NCBI RefSeq assembly: GCF_018138085.1
Contig: NZ_CP073105.1
Span: 2,542,001 to 2,606,000, forward strand
Reading direction: 5' to 3'
Length of the DNA: 64,000 nt
Origin: Stutzerimonas stutzeri
GTDB lineage: Bacteria; Pseudomonadota; Gammaproteobacteria; Pseudomonadales; Pseudomonadaceae
Numbering within the stretch: position 1 is the first letter of the stretch; each line of letters begins with the position of its first letter. Below the pieces are notes generated by a model. The model saw nothing but the letters and a program-made list of their open reading frames with translations, was not told where the DNA came from and ran no database searches. Made by a program: the position numbers and the translations under genes. Positions 1-8,755 of this stretch are shown here, piece after piece.

Positions 1-1757
1 AGTCGGGGCATGCGGTCGAGCAATTGCCGAATCAGCATCTCGTCACCGCCCAACGCGACCTCACGTTCCGCGAGCCGTTGCCCCTGGATAAAGGACGCCT
101 CCGCAGGCTGGCGCATCAGCTCGGCAATATCGGCAAGTATCAGGGGGATGGCCTCGGCAGCACCCACCAGGCTCAGGGTCCAGGCGTCGCCGAGGTCATC
201 GAACCGCTGTCTCACGCCTGCTTGTTGCACAGCCCAGTCGACGGACTGAAGCGCGTGTCGCAGCACATGCCGGAGTCCCGGCGCCGCTTGCCCCGCCGGG
301 AACTGCCAGCGCAGGTAGAACGCGCCCTGCCCGTCCGCGTCGGCCGGCCCGAGCCAGTGCAGCGCCGGCGGCATCGAGCTCGCCTGGTACTGGCGGGCAG
401 CGGTCTGTAACCAGGGATTGATCGACGGCGGCCGCCAATGCCATGCCTTTTGCTCCGCCTGTAGCGGCGGCTCCCGTTTCAGTCGCAGCGCGAAGCCTGC
501 GCGCTCGATGGGTTGGCAATCGCAGTCGTCGGCAGTCATCACCAGCGGTCCCGTGGCAGTCATCTGCGCCACAAGCGCCGCGAACGCCTGGCGAATCGCG
601 GACTCATCGCTGTCGTCGCTCCAGGCCAGCGGCTCAACCCAATGACGCAGCTTGGCCAAGGGGTCTGCGCCTTGCAGGCTTCGTTGGCGCACGCGCCGAT
701 ATTCGCCATGGCAAAGCTGCCAGTACGACTCGCCTGAGCAATAACGCAACCAGTCGAGCACCGCCTCGACGATCACCGCGCGCTCGCCCAGCCCTTGCTC
801 CGTCAACGACAGTTCAACGACGACGACGCTTTGCCCCGCAAACCAGTACGGCGTGCGTAGCCTGACCGAATGGCACAGACCGGCGTCGCGCAGGCGCCGG
901 GCGAAGCCGTGCTGTGCCTGAGAAGTGACCGCGAAGGAAAGAACATCCAGCGCCGCCTGACTATGCTCGGGCATGTGTTCGAGCGAAAACAGCAGGTTCA
1001 ACCGGGGCTCGGCGCCGCCGATGTGCAACCGGAGCCAGGCATCGCGACTGCAACGCAGCGGCGGCGCGTCCCGCGTGACCGGGCAGCCCGCTGCCAGCAT
1101 GCCGTCGGCAAGCTCGGCGAGCCGCTGCAACTGTGCATGGCTCTGAGGACCGATGATCAGCAGCTCGATCTGGCCGCTGTGGTAGAAGCGCCGGTGATAG
1201 CCAACCAGCGCCTGTTGGAACGCGGGTTGCTCTACCGGCAGCGTGTCGCGGTTGCCCGCGTGGAAGCCGGCGAACGGATGGCTCGGGTCGAAGGCCGTGC
1301 CCAGGGCAGCATCGCAAAGCGTTTCGACATCCCGCGCGCGCGCCTGGAATTCAGCCTGCAATACCTCACGCTCGCGCAGCTGGGCGGCAGGATCGAGCAG
1401 TGGATGCGCCAGCATGTCCAGGAGGCGATGCAAGGCGGGCTCGAGCTGACCGGCCGGTAGCTGGAAGAAGAAGTCGGTGTGCCGCTCGCGAGTCGATGCG
1501 TTCAGTTGCCCACCACAGCCTTGAACGAAGGCCATCAGGCCCTCTTCCGCCGAATAGCCTCGGCTGCCGAGAAACAGCAGGTGCTCGAGAAAATGGGCCA
1601 ACCCGGGATAGTCCCGCGGCGCATCATGGGCACCGGCATGGACTCGCACCATCGCCGCGGCCTGCGAATGGCCGGAAAGGGGCAACAGACGCACCCGCAA
1701 GCCGTTGGCCAGTGTCGTCTGAGGCGGTCGCCGGGAGGTGTCGGATGGACGAGGCAT
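1..1757 (-). CDS. pqqF: PqqF-like M16 zinc protease, 3' end cut by window edge
   Basis: The minus-strand frame is open from the ATG at 1757 to the window edge, about 585 residues without a stop. The protein starts MPRPSDTSRR and carries the inverted zinc motif HFLEH at residues 55-59 (H55, E58, H59), then a GGQLNASTRERHT stretch typical of M16 peptidases. In Pseudomonas, PqqF is the peptidase-like protein of pyrroloquinoline quinone synthesis and acts on the PqqA precursor peptide. Full-length PqqF is about 750-800 residues, so the C-terminal part lies outside. The rest of the pqq operon is not visible, so the PqqF name rests on the motif and N-terminal sequence; a general insulinase-family protease is the alternative. 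Confidence 0.82.
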   Translation of the reverse strand, partial: MPRPSDTSRRPPQTTLANGLRVRLLPLSGHSQAAAMVRVHAGAHDAPRDYPGLAHFLEHLLFLGSRGYSAEEGLMAFVQGCGGQLNASTRERHTDFFFQLPAGQLEPALHRLLDMLAHPLLDPAAQLREREVLQAEFQARARDVETLCDAALGTAFDPSHPFAGFHAGNRDTLPVEQPAFQQALVGYHRRFYHSGQIELLIIGPQSHAQLQRLAELADGMLAAGCPVTRDAPPLRCSRDAWLRLHIGGAEPRLNLLFSLEHMPEHSQAALDVLSFAVTSQAQHGFARRLRDAGLCHSVRLRTPYWFAGQSVVVVELSLTEQGLGERAVIVEAVLDWLRYCSGESYWQLCHGEYRRVRQRSLQGADPLAKLRHWVEPLAWSDDSDESAIRQAFAALVAQMTATGPLVMTADDCDCQPIERAGFALRLKREPPLQAEQKAWHWRPPSINPWLQTAARQYQASSMPPALHWLGPADADGQGAFYLRWQFPAGQAAPGLRHVLRHALQSVDWAVQQAGVRQRFDDLGDAWTLSLVGAAEAIPLILADIAELMRQPAEASFIQGQRLAEREVALGGDEMLIRQLLDRMPR

Positions 1758-1861
1758 GCAATAACCCGTTGCGGCAGGATCGATGAGCATCGCGCCCATT
1801 ACCCATGGCCGCAATGCCGCTTTAGCATCGTTTGCCGAACGCCACGCGGCAAGCGTCGCGG

Positions 1862-2809
1862 CTAGGTGTCCAGCTTGCCGTCCAGAAACTGGAGAAGACG
1901 GCGCTGCATCAGTCTACTGGCACTGCCCAGGCAGGCGATTGGCGAGCCCCGCAGCGCGTCCTCGGCCGCCTCGCCAGCCATGGCCAGCGGGCAGTCGAGC
2001 CGCAGCGCAAGCTTGCGCACCTGCCGGAGCAGCGGCATTTTGGGCGGGGCGTTGGAATACAGTACCAACGCACGTGGCCGCACCTTTTCGCAGACCAGCG
2101 CCAGCTCATCCAGCGGCTGCCCGATGGCCAGCACGCTGACCGCGACCTGATCGCAAGACAGCAACAGTCCGGCGACCAGCAACTCCAATTCGCGGCAGTG
2201 TCCCGGCATCGCTGCGAGGACCACACGATCGTCCGTTTGCGCGCGACCCAGCTGCAGGCGTTGCAGCACGCGGGCACGCAGAAAATTGTCGAAGAATAGC
2301 CATTCGCTGGTCTGACCGAAGTCACTCTGGCACACCAGCAATTGCTGCCACAGCGGCAGCAGGATGTCCTGAAACACAACTGCAAGCGGGTAGGTCGAGA
2401 AAATCTGACCGTAGAGTTGGTCGAGGCGATTGTCGTCGAAGCGATTCACGGCCTGCTGCACCTGCGCCCGCCACTCGCTCCATTCGCTGGCCACCGCTTG
2501 TGGCTGCTCCAGCGGCCGGCCGACCCTGCTCGCCTCGCTGCGTGACAGAATGCTGCCGACTTTGCTGACGGCCACACCGCGCTCGGTCCAGGCGAGGATC
2601 CTGCGCACCGCTTCGACATCGGCCATGGAGTACAGACGATGGCCGCTTTCGGTACGGGTCGGTTGGATCAAGCCGTAGCGACGCTCCCAGGCGCGCAAGG
2701 TAACCGGATTGACACCGGTCAGCCGAGACACCTCTCTGATCGGAAACAGCTCCTGCTGCTTGAACGACTCGGAGTAATGCAATGTGGAGGCGCGGGCGGT
2801 ATCGGTCAT
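1862..2809 (-). CDS. MerR-family regulator, class II LitR/PplR-like
   Basis: The protein has 315 residues. A MerR winged helix-turn-helix covers about residues 20-90 (FPIREVSRLTGVNPVTLRAW, ERRYGLI, GHRLYSM). The C-terminal 200 residues resemble the cobalamin-binding region of CarH/LitR, but I find no DxHxxG cobalamin motif, only MPGHCRELELLVAG at the equivalent place. This fits class II LitR proteins, which do not need B12 and work with a short LOV photoreceptor. The gene is divergent from such a LOV gene (3047), the arrangement known for P. putida pplR3/ppSB1-LOV. Its HTH is nearly the same as that of the regulator at 9720, so the two are paralogues. I saw no TGTACA box in the 237-bp divergent gap. 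Confidence 0.88.
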   Translation of the reverse strand: MTDTARASTLHYSESFKQQELFPIREVSRLTGVNPVTLRAWERRYGLIQPTRTESGHRLYSMADVEAVRRILAWTERGVAVSKVGSILSRSEASRVGRPLEQPQAVASEWSEWRAQVQQAVNRFDDNRLDQLYGQIFSTYPLAVVFQDILLPLWQQLLVCQSDFGQTSEWLFFDNFLRARVLQRLQLGRAQTDDRVVLAAMPGHCRELELLVAGLLLSCDQVAVSVLAIGQPLDELALVCEKVRPRALVLYSNAPPKMPLLRQVRKLALRLDCPLAMAGEAAEDALRGSPIACLGSASRLMQRRLLQFLDGKLDT

Positions 2810-3046
2810 GACACGGTCGATTCGTGTGAGGGTTTCGGCATTGTAACCCAGGGCTCACAACCAGCGACTTTACCGCGGCGATACGTCCCGGATCGTGCAG
2901 CGCCTCGCAAGGCAAGCCTGAGGTCCAGACGACGCCGCCAGCCGCCACGATGCTCTGCCGAAGCGGGATCCACTTGCCACGCCTCAGGTGTGCCGCCGCA
3001 GGGTAACTGATCTAGAATGCCCGCGAAAACGGATACGAGACACCCC

Positions 3047-3493
3047 ATGATCAATGCGAAATTGCTGCAGTTGGTGGTCGAGGCCTCCAATGACGGAATC
3101 GTGGTTGCCGAACAGGAAGGCGACGACAATATCCTCATCTACGCCAACCCGGCCTTTCAACGGCTCACCGGTTACGAGGTCGACGAGATTCTCTACCAGG
3201 ACTGTCGCTTCCTGCAGGCCGACGACCGTGACCAGCCCGCGATCGCCGCGATCCGCGAGGCGATTCGTACCGGCACGCCCTGCCGGCACGTCATTCGCAA
3301 CTACCGCAAGGACGGCGCTGCCTTCTGGAACGAGCTGTCCATCACGCCCGTGTTTAACGAAGGCGATCAGCTCACCTACTACATCGGTATCCAGAAAGAC
3401 GTCACCGCGACCGTCGAAGCCGAGCAACGGGTCCGTGAACTGGAGGCTGAAGTCGCGACCCTTCGCGAGCAGCTCGCCGCGATTGGCGGCTGA
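3047..3493 (+). CDS. Short LOV-domain blue-light photoreceptor (PpSB1-LOV type)
   Basis: The protein has 148 residues and is a single LOV (PAS-type, FMN-binding) domain with short N- and C-terminal helices. The flavin-adduct cysteine is C53 in YQDCRFLQ, followed by RNYRKDGAAFWNELSITPV and YYIGIQKDVT, which supply the usual FMN contacts (N, N, Q). The start MINAKLLQLVVEASNDG matches the start of P. putida PpSB1-LOV; I chose this ATG over the upstream in-frame ATG at 3017 for that reason. There is no effector domain: these proteins act through a partner LitR regulator. The C-terminal helix (residues 125-148, REL-EAEV-TLREQL) is predicted to be a dimerising coiled coil. Confidence 0.93.
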   Translation: MINAKLLQLVVEASNDGIVVAEQEGDDNILIYANPAFQRLTGYEVDEILYQDCRFLQADDRDQPAIAAIREAIRTGTPCRHVIRNYRKDGAAFWNELSITPVFNEGDQLTYYIGIQKDVTATVEAEQRVRELEAEVATLREQLAAIGG

Positions 3494-3616
3494 GCCTGCC
3501 GCCTGACGATGTCTGCGCCGCACTTCAGTCTGCTTTGGCTTCGCCGATACCCTGCATAGAGGGCCACCGATCGAGGCTGGCCTGTCCGCATTTCCGCGAG
3601 CGGCCCGTACATTGCC

Positions 3617-6340
3617 GTGCACGCACGCGAAAAAGATGCGAATAATAGCCATACGCCATTAGTTTTCCGCCTATCTACGGCGGCTGCACCGGGATCCGTT
3701 CATTTGACTTCTTACGCTTTCGTCGAAAACGCCACGGTGCTACTCGCCCTCTGCTGGTTGTTGTCTTTCACAGCGCGCCATTGGGGGCAGAAGCATCATC
3801 TGTCGGAGCAGTTCATAGCTGGCCTGTGGTTCGGTGGCGCCTGCATCACCGGCATGCTCATGCCCATCGCAGCGCAATCGGGCATCATTTTCGATGCACG
3901 CACCGTGGTGCTGAGCATTGCGGCGCTGTTCGGTGGGCCGCTCGTGGCCGGCATCGCGGGGCTGGTGACCGCCGCTTATCGGGTATGGCTCGGCGGCTCG
4001 GGGGTCTGGGTCGGGCTGCTCAACGTGGCGCTGCCGATTGGGCTGGGCCTCGGCTATCGCTACTTTTATCGGCGCGGCCGGATAGCTGTCGGCTTCTGGC
4101 AGTTGCTGGTGTTCGGCCTGTTGCTGCATGCCGGGGTGGTGGCCTCGCTCCTGCTGCTGCCAGCCCCTTTCGTCAAACCTACCCTGGAGCAAGTGGCGCT
4201 TCCGATGTTGCTGGTCTTGCCGACCGCGGTGGTCCTGCTGGGACTGCTACTGGCCGACATGCTCAACCGCGAGCAGATCGAACGGGCGATGCACCTGAGC
4301 GAGGCCCGCCTGAGGGCCATCACCCAGGCGATACCCGATGTACTGCTGGTCATTGATGAAGACGGCTGCTATCTGGAAGTCATCGCCAATGACGCGGCCC
4401 TGCTTCAGGACGTCAAGGACAGACTGGTCGGCAAGACTCTCGAAGACATACTGCCCGCGCCACAGGCCAAGAAGTTTCGCGAGCTGATCCGCACCACACT
4501 CGCCAGCAACGCCCCGGGACTGCTCGAGTATTCGATCCAGACCGCCGACGGCCTCAAGGTGTATGAGGTCCGGGCCCAGCGCCTCAACGTGGCACAGTCC
4601 TACAAACCAGCGGTAGTCTGCCTGAGCCGGGACATCAGCGATCGTGCCCATGCGGAGCAGGAGCGCCGCATCGCCTCGATCGCCTTCGAGTCGCAGCAAG
4701 GCATGATCATCACCAACGCCGACAACCGCATCCTGCGGGTCAACCAGGCGTTCAGCGAAATCAGTGGCTACAGCGCCGAGGAAGCCATCGGCCAGGACAC
4801 GCGCCTGCTCGCCTCCGGTCGTCATTCGGCCGAGTTCTACCTGAACATGTGGCGCAGCATCCAGCAGACCGGTGCCTGGCAGGGCGAGATATGGAACCGG
4901 CGCAAGAGCGGCGAGGTGTACCCCGAGTGGCTGGCGATCAGTACGGTGCTCGACGCTCAGGGCAAGGTTTCCAACTACGTGGCGGCCTTCACCGACATCA
5001 CCGAGCGCAAGCAAGCCGAAGAACGTATCCATCACCTGGCCTTCTATGATCCCTTGAGCGGCCTGCCCAACCGCCGCCTGTTGCTCGACCGCCTCAGACA
5101 GGCATTGGCCGCGACGGCCCGTAGCCAGCACTACGGCGCGCTGATGTTCATCGACCTGGACAACTTCAAGAACGTCAACGACCTCCACGGCCATCAGGCC
5201 GGGGATCAACTGCTCTGCGTGGTGGCCGAGCGACTCGGTGGTGAAGTGCGCAGTACTGACACGGTGGCACGTCTGGGTGGCGACGAGTTCGTGGTCATGC
5301 TCGAGGACCTGGACGTCAACGCCGAGTATGCCGCCGCCCAGGCCGAGCAGATCGGCGAGAAGATACTCTCCGCGCTCAACGAGCCTTACCGGTTGGGCTC
5401 ACTGCTATTGCACAGCAGTGCGAGCATGGGCGTGGTGCTGATCAGCTCCAGCGACGGCGACGCCGAAGAGCTGATGAAGCGCGCCGACATGTCCATGTAC
5501 GAGGCCAAGCAGGCTGGCAAGAACGCCCTGCGCTTCTTCGACCCACGCATGCAACAGGCCGTACAGGAGCGTTTGCGCCTGGAAGACGAAATCCGCCGCG
5601 GTCTCGAGGCGGGCGAATTCGTGATTCATTTCCAGCCACAGATCGAGCGGCACCGAGGGTTGATAGGCGCCGAGGCGCTGGTGCGGTGGCAACATCCGCA
5701 GCGCGGCCTGCTTTCCCCGGTCCATTTCATCGGGCCAGCCGAGCGTGCCGGCCTGATCGAAGCGCTGGATTTCGTGGTGCTCACCCAAGCCTGCGAGCAA
5801 CTGGCCGCCTGGGCTGGGCGTCCGCAATGGTGCAGCCTGACGCTGGCGGTCAACCTCAGCGCGAGCCTGCTGTATCAGGCCGACTTCGTTCGGCGCTTGC
5901 TCGAATTGCTCGCGCGCACCGGTGCCAATCCGCGCCTGCTCAAACTGGAAATCACCGAGTCGCTGCTGCTGGACGACATGGAAGAGGCAGTCATCCGGAT
6001 GAAAACGCTGAAGCAGCACGGCATTCGCTTCTCCATTGACGACTTCGGTACCGGCTATTCGTCGATGGCCTATCTGCAACGCTTGCCGCTCGATCAGCTG
6101 AAGATCGACCAGTCGTTCGTGCGTCAGCTGGCCGATGACGCCAGCAGCCAGACCATCGTGCGGGCCACCTGCGCCCTCGCCGCCGGCTTCAACCTGGAAG
6201 TTATCGCCGAGGGCGTAGAAACCGAGGCGCAACGTGCGCTGCTGATCGCCAACGGCTGCGACATGTTCCAGGGCTACCTGTTCAGCCGCCCGGTGCCGCT
6301 GGAAGAGTTCGAAGCGCTGAAGCTCGAGTCTGCTCACTAG
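3617..6340 (+). CDS. Membrane PAS-GGDEF-EAL cyclic-di-GMP enzyme with 5TM-LYT sensor
   Basis: The product has up to 907 residues. About residues 30-215 form five or six membrane segments of the 5TM-5TMR_LYT type (GIIFDARTVVLSIAALFGGP, then AYRVWLGGSG). Two PAS domains follow (about 225-345 and 350-470), then GGDEF (from HLAFYDPLSGLPNRR near 473, intact GGDEF near 554) and EAL (intact EALVRW near 685, DDFGTGYSS near 808, EGVETEAQ). Both catalytic signatures are intact, so it may both make and degrade c-di-GMP. The start is uncertain: the frame opens with GTG at 3617, and TTG about 90 bp later is possible. It lies 123 bp downstream of the LOV gene on the same strand, so a common transcript is possible but not shown. 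Confidence 0.88.
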   Translation: MHAREKDANNSHTPLVFRLSTAAAPGSVHLTSYAFVENATVLLALCWLLSFTARHWGQKHHLSEQFIAGLWFGGACITGMLMPIAAQSGIIFDARTVVLSIAALFGGPLVAGIAGLVTAAYRVWLGGSGVWVGLLNVALPIGLGLGYRYFYRRGRIAVGFWQLLVFGLLLHAGVVASLLLLPAPFVKPTLEQVALPMLLVLPTAVVLLGLLLADMLNREQIERAMHLSEARLRAITQAIPDVLLVIDEDGCYLEVIANDAALLQDVKDRLVGKTLEDILPAPQAKKFRELIRTTLASNAPGLLEYSIQTADGLKVYEVRAQRLNVAQSYKPAVVCLSRDISDRAHAEQERRIASIAFESQQGMIITNADNRILRVNQAFSEISGYSAEEAIGQDTRLLASGRHSAEFYLNMWRSIQQTGAWQGEIWNRRKSGEVYPEWLAISTVLDAQGKVSNYVAAFTDITERKQAEERIHHLAFYDPLSGLPNRRLLLDRLRQALAATARSQHYGALMFIDLDNFKNVNDLHGHQAGDQLLCVVAERLGGEVRSTDTVARLGGDEFVVMLEDLDVNAEYAAAQAEQIGEKILSALNEPYRLGSLLLHSSASMGVVLISSSDGDAEELMKRADMSMYEAKQAGKNALRFFDPRMQQAVQERLRLEDEIRRGLEAGEFVIHFQPQIERHRGLIGAEALVRWQHPQRGLLSPVHFIGPAERAGLIEALDFVVLTQACEQLAAWAGRPQWCSLTLAVNLSASLLYQADFVRRLLELLARTGANPRLLKLEITESLLLDDMEEAVIRMKTLKQHGIRFSIDDFGTGYSSMAYLQRLPLDQLKIDQSFVRQLADDASSQTIVRATCALAAGFNLEVIAEGVETEAQRALLIANGCDMFQGYLFSRPVPLEEFEALKLESAH

Positions 6341-6359
6341 CAACACCAGCGCTCGACGG

Positions 6360-6384
6360 GGCCCGCCACGCTGGACGGCGGGCC
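6360..6384. terminator. GC-rich hairpin between convergent genes
   Basis: GGCCCGCC and GGCGGGCC form a perfect 8-bp stem with a 9-nt loop in the 63-bp gap between the convergent GGDEF-EAL and hemH genes. No U-run follows on either strand, so termination is an inference from position. Confidence 0.35.
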
Positions 6385-6403
6385 GACGCGTATCAGTGCC
6401 GAC

Positions 6404-7429
6404 CTAGAGCGCCAACGGGGCCCGACGGCACAAGGCGACCAGTGCCTCGACCCAACGCTCATCGGTATTCAGGCAAGGGACCAGCTGGAGCTCCTCGCCG
6501 CCGGCCGCAATGAACTGTTCATGACCGCGATCGCCGATCTCTTCCAGTGTCTCGATGCAATCGGACACGAAGGCCGGGCACATCACCAGCAGCTTCTTGA
6601 CGCCCTTGGCAGCCAGCTCTTCCAGGTGTGCCTCGGTATAGGGCTCGATCCATTTCGCCCGGCCCAGACGCGACTGGAACGACACCGACCATTGGTCTGC
6701 GCTCAGCCCGGCCCGTTCGGCGAAACTGGCGGCACTCTGGATGCATTGGGCGCGGTAACAGCTGGCAAGCACTGCGCCTTCCGCGCGCTGGCAGCAATCA
6801 CTACTGCGCAGGCAGTGCGAGCCGGTCGGATCGGTCTTGCGTAGATGCCGCTCCGGCAAGCCATGAAAGCTGAGCAGGAGGTGGTCGAACGGTTGCTCGA
6901 GGTGCGTCTTCACACTGTGCACCAGGGCGTCCAGGTATTCCGGCTGGTCAAAGAACGGCTGCAGGATCGCCAGCTGAATGTCGAGGCCATGTTCGCGGAT
7001 CACTCGACGCGCTTCCTCGATGGCGGTCGTCGTCGTACTGTCGGCGAACTGCGGATACAACGGAGCCAAGGTGACCTGCTTGATGCCCTGCCCGGTCAAC
7101 TTGAGCAGCGAACGCTCGATCGACGGCTCACCGTAGCGCATCGCCAGCTCTACCGGCCCTTCGCTCCAGTGCGGGCGAACCGCGTCGGCCAGGCGTTGGC
7201 TGAGCACCACCAGCGGTGAGCCTTCCGGCCACCAGATGGAGGCATAGGCGTGGGCCGACTGTTCCGGGCGCTTGATCAGGATCAGCGAAACCAGCAGCCG
7301 GCGAACGGGCCACGGCAGGTCGATAACGTAGGGATCCATCAGAAACTGGTTGAGATAGCGACGTACATCGGCCACCTCGGTGGAAGCCGGCGAACCCAGA
7401 TTGACCAACAACAACGCCTGCTCGGACAT
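6404..7429 (-). CDS. hemH: Ferrochelatase
   Basis: The protein has 341 residues. Ferrochelatase (EC 4.98.1.1) inserts Fe2+ into protoporphyrin IX, the last step of haem synthesis. Family marks are [20 protein letters not shown] at the N-terminus, [13 protein letters not shown], the metal-site [11 protein letters not shown] (catalytic histidine), [15 protein letters not shown] and [16 protein letters not shown] with the conserved glutamate. Start: ATG at 7429 is preceded by AGGA at a proper distance; the upstream ATG at 7435 overlaps that site. It follows the epimerase gene on the same strand with a gap of about 75 bp, so the two probably form one transcript under the boxes at 8469-8492. Light-linked hemH genes are known in Pseudomonas; whether this is a second copy cannot be told here. 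Confidence 0.93.
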   Translation of the reverse strand: MSEQALLLVNLGSPASTEVADVRRYLNQFLMDPYVIDLPWPVRRLLVSLILIKRPEQSAHAYASIWWPEGSPLVVLSQRLADAVRPHWSEGPVELAMRYGEPSIERSLLKLTGQGIKQVTLAPLYPQFADSTTTTAIEEARRVIREHGLDIQLAILQPFFDQPEYLDALVHSVKTHLEQPFDHLLLSFHGLPERHLRKTDPTGSHCLRSSDCCQRAEGAVLASCYRAQCIQSAASFAERAGLSADQWSVSFQSRLGRAKWIEPYTEAHLEELAAKGVKKLLVMCPAFVSDCIETLEEIGDRGHEQFIAAGGEELQLVPCLNTDERWVEALVALCRRAPLAL

Positions 7430-7503
7430 GCACATTCCTGACTACTGATTTAAGGGATCGCGCCGTCGCCCCGGTGGCCGGCGGCGCTATTTTCACACAG
7501 CGC

Positions 7504-8403
7504 CTACGCCTTGCGCAGGTCCGCCAATGCCGCATCCAGATCGACGAAGCGGAAACGGAACCCTGCCGCCTCCAGCCGCGCGGGGACCGTTCGCTGCCCA
7601 CCGAGAACCAAGCCGGACAGTTCGCCCAGCACCGACCGCAATAGCAGTGCAGGTACCGGCAGCAAGGCCGGCCGACCCAGGCTGCGGCCCAACGCCTTGG
7701 CGAACTCGGCGTTGCGCACCGGGTGGGGCGCGCAGGCATTGTAAGGACCATCGGCCGCCGGCTGCTGCAACAGAAAATCTATCAGCGCGACTTGGTCGTC
7801 TATATGAATCCACGGCATCCACTGCCGGCCATTACCCTGTCGTCCGCCCAGCCCGAGCCAAAACAGCGGCAGCAAGCGTTGCAGAAAGCCGCCCTCACGC
7901 GCCAGCACCAGGCCGGTACGCACCAGCACGACGCGCAGTCCGAGGCGCTTGGCGCGCACGGCGCTTTCCTCCCAGGCGCCACACAGCTGGCTGGCAAAGT
8001 CGTTGCCGGCCGGGCCGTCGTCCTCGTTGAGCTCCCGCTCGCCGCCATCGCCATACCACCCAACAGCCGAGCCGGAAATCAATACCTGGGGCTGTTGCTC
8101 ACGCGTGGCAAGCCACTCGATCAGTTCTTCGGTGAGGTTGATGCGACTGTTCCACAGCAGCAGGCGTCGAGCGCGCGTCCAGGGCCGGTCGGCGATCGGC
8201 GCGCCGGCAAGGTTGACCACCGCATCCAGAGGGACGTGATCGATCTCCTGCAACCGCCCGACGCCCGTGACTGCCTGGCCACAGCGCTCGGCCACCTGTT
8301 CAGGTGAGCGGCTCCAGACCCAGAGGCGATGCCCCTGGGCAAGCCACTGCTTACACAAGGCCCGCCCGATCAATCCGGTACCACCGGTGATCAGTATGTT
8401 CAT
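7504..8403 (-). CDS. TIGR01777-family NAD-dependent epimerase (YfcH-like, DUF1731)
   Basis: The protein has 299 residues. The N-terminal Rossmann motif is MNILITGGTGLIGRALCKQW, followed by VNLAGAPIADRPWT, SRINLTEELIEWL, ISGSAVGWYGD (catalytic Y-type position) and VRTGLVLAREGG; a C-terminal DUF1731 segment contains LGELSGLVLGGQRTVP. The in-frame upstream ATG at 8526 would add 41 unlikely residues; the ATG at 8403 has a strong AGGAGG site. The substrate is unknown for the family. It is the first gene of an epimerase-hemH unit reading away from the LitR-type boxes, which suggests light control. Confidence 0.87.
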   Translation of the reverse strand: MNILITGGTGLIGRALCKQWLAQGHRLWVWSRSPEQVAERCGQAVTGVGRLQEIDHVPLDAVVNLAGAPIADRPWTRARRLLLWNSRINLTEELIEWLATREQQPQVLISGSAVGWYGDGGERELNEDDGPAGNDFASQLCGAWEESAVRAKRLGLRVVLVRTGLVLAREGGFLQRLLPLFWLGLGGRQGNGRQWMPWIHIDDQVALIDFLLQQPAADGPYNACAPHPVRNAEFAKALGRSLGRPALLPVPALLLRSVLGELSGLVLGGQRTVPARLEAAGFRFRFVDLDAALADLRKA

Positions 8404-8468
8404 GGCGCCCTCCTCTCTAGCGTTAACACCGGACCGACCTGCGCGGCCGCACGGCGGATGCCGCATCT

Positions 8469-8492
8469 TATACAGGCTGAAAAACTTGTACA
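8469..8492 (-). promoter_or_regulatory. LitR/PplR-type operator for epimerase-hemH
   Basis: On the plus strand TATACA-N12-TGTACA, read on the minus strand as TGTACA-N12-TGTATA. Both readings fit the PplR1 direct repeat T(G/A)TACA-N12-TGTA(C/T)A described in P. putida. The inner box overlaps a -10-like TATAAG (minus strand, 8467-8472), 64 bp before the epimerase start, so a regulator bound here would touch RNA polymerase. Confidence 0.75.
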
Positions 8493-8659
8493 GATTTACT
8501 TCTAGCTTAGTCGATTGCCTGCTCAACGCGAGGCTGGTTCCGGCAAGCCAAGCGCTGAGCCAGGAGCTGTTCGCGAAGCTCGGCCTGGCTGGGCGGAACG
8601 GGTTACTGACGGCCGTTCGCCCGGCCGTTTTACAGCCAAGCCTTGTTACATATTAGCGT

Positions 8660-8684
8660 TGTACAAGAAGCATTGACTTGTACA
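8660..8684 (+). promoter_or_regulatory. LitR/PplR-type operator, 13-bp spacer variant
   Basis: Two perfect TGTACA boxes at 8660-8665 and 8679-8684 are separated by 13 bp, one more than the usual 12. The second box directly follows the -35 TTGACT of the putative rightward promoter. Confidence 0.65.
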
Positions 8685-8700
8685 ACGGACGACTTAAGAT
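8673..8700 (+). promoter_or_regulatory. Putative sigma70-type promoter for DUF523-litR-phrB
   Basis: TTGACT at 8673-8678 and TAAGAT at 8695-8700 are 16 bp apart and face the downstream operon. The TGTACA box at 8679 lies in the spacer. This is inference from sequence only. Confidence 0.5.
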
Positions 8701-8710
8701 GAGCTCAACT

Positions 8711-8734
8711 TGTACAGCCACTTACGTTTGTACA
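8711..8734 (+). promoter_or_regulatory. LitR/PplR-type operator, canonical 12-bp spacer
   Basis: TGTACA at 8711-8716 and TGTACA at 8729-8734, spacer exactly 12 bp, a perfect match to the PplR1 direct repeat. It lies 22 bp before the start codon at 8756, downstream of the putative promoter at 8673-8700, so it would act as a roadblock or belong to a second start site. Confidence 0.75.
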
Positions 8735-8755
8735 ACCACACAGTGAGGTCGCCCC

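Noticed and set aside
10..1460. Several plus-strand frames at the window start
   Set aside because: Antisense to the partial pqqF frame, which has the HFLEH zinc motif and a continuous reading frame to the edge.
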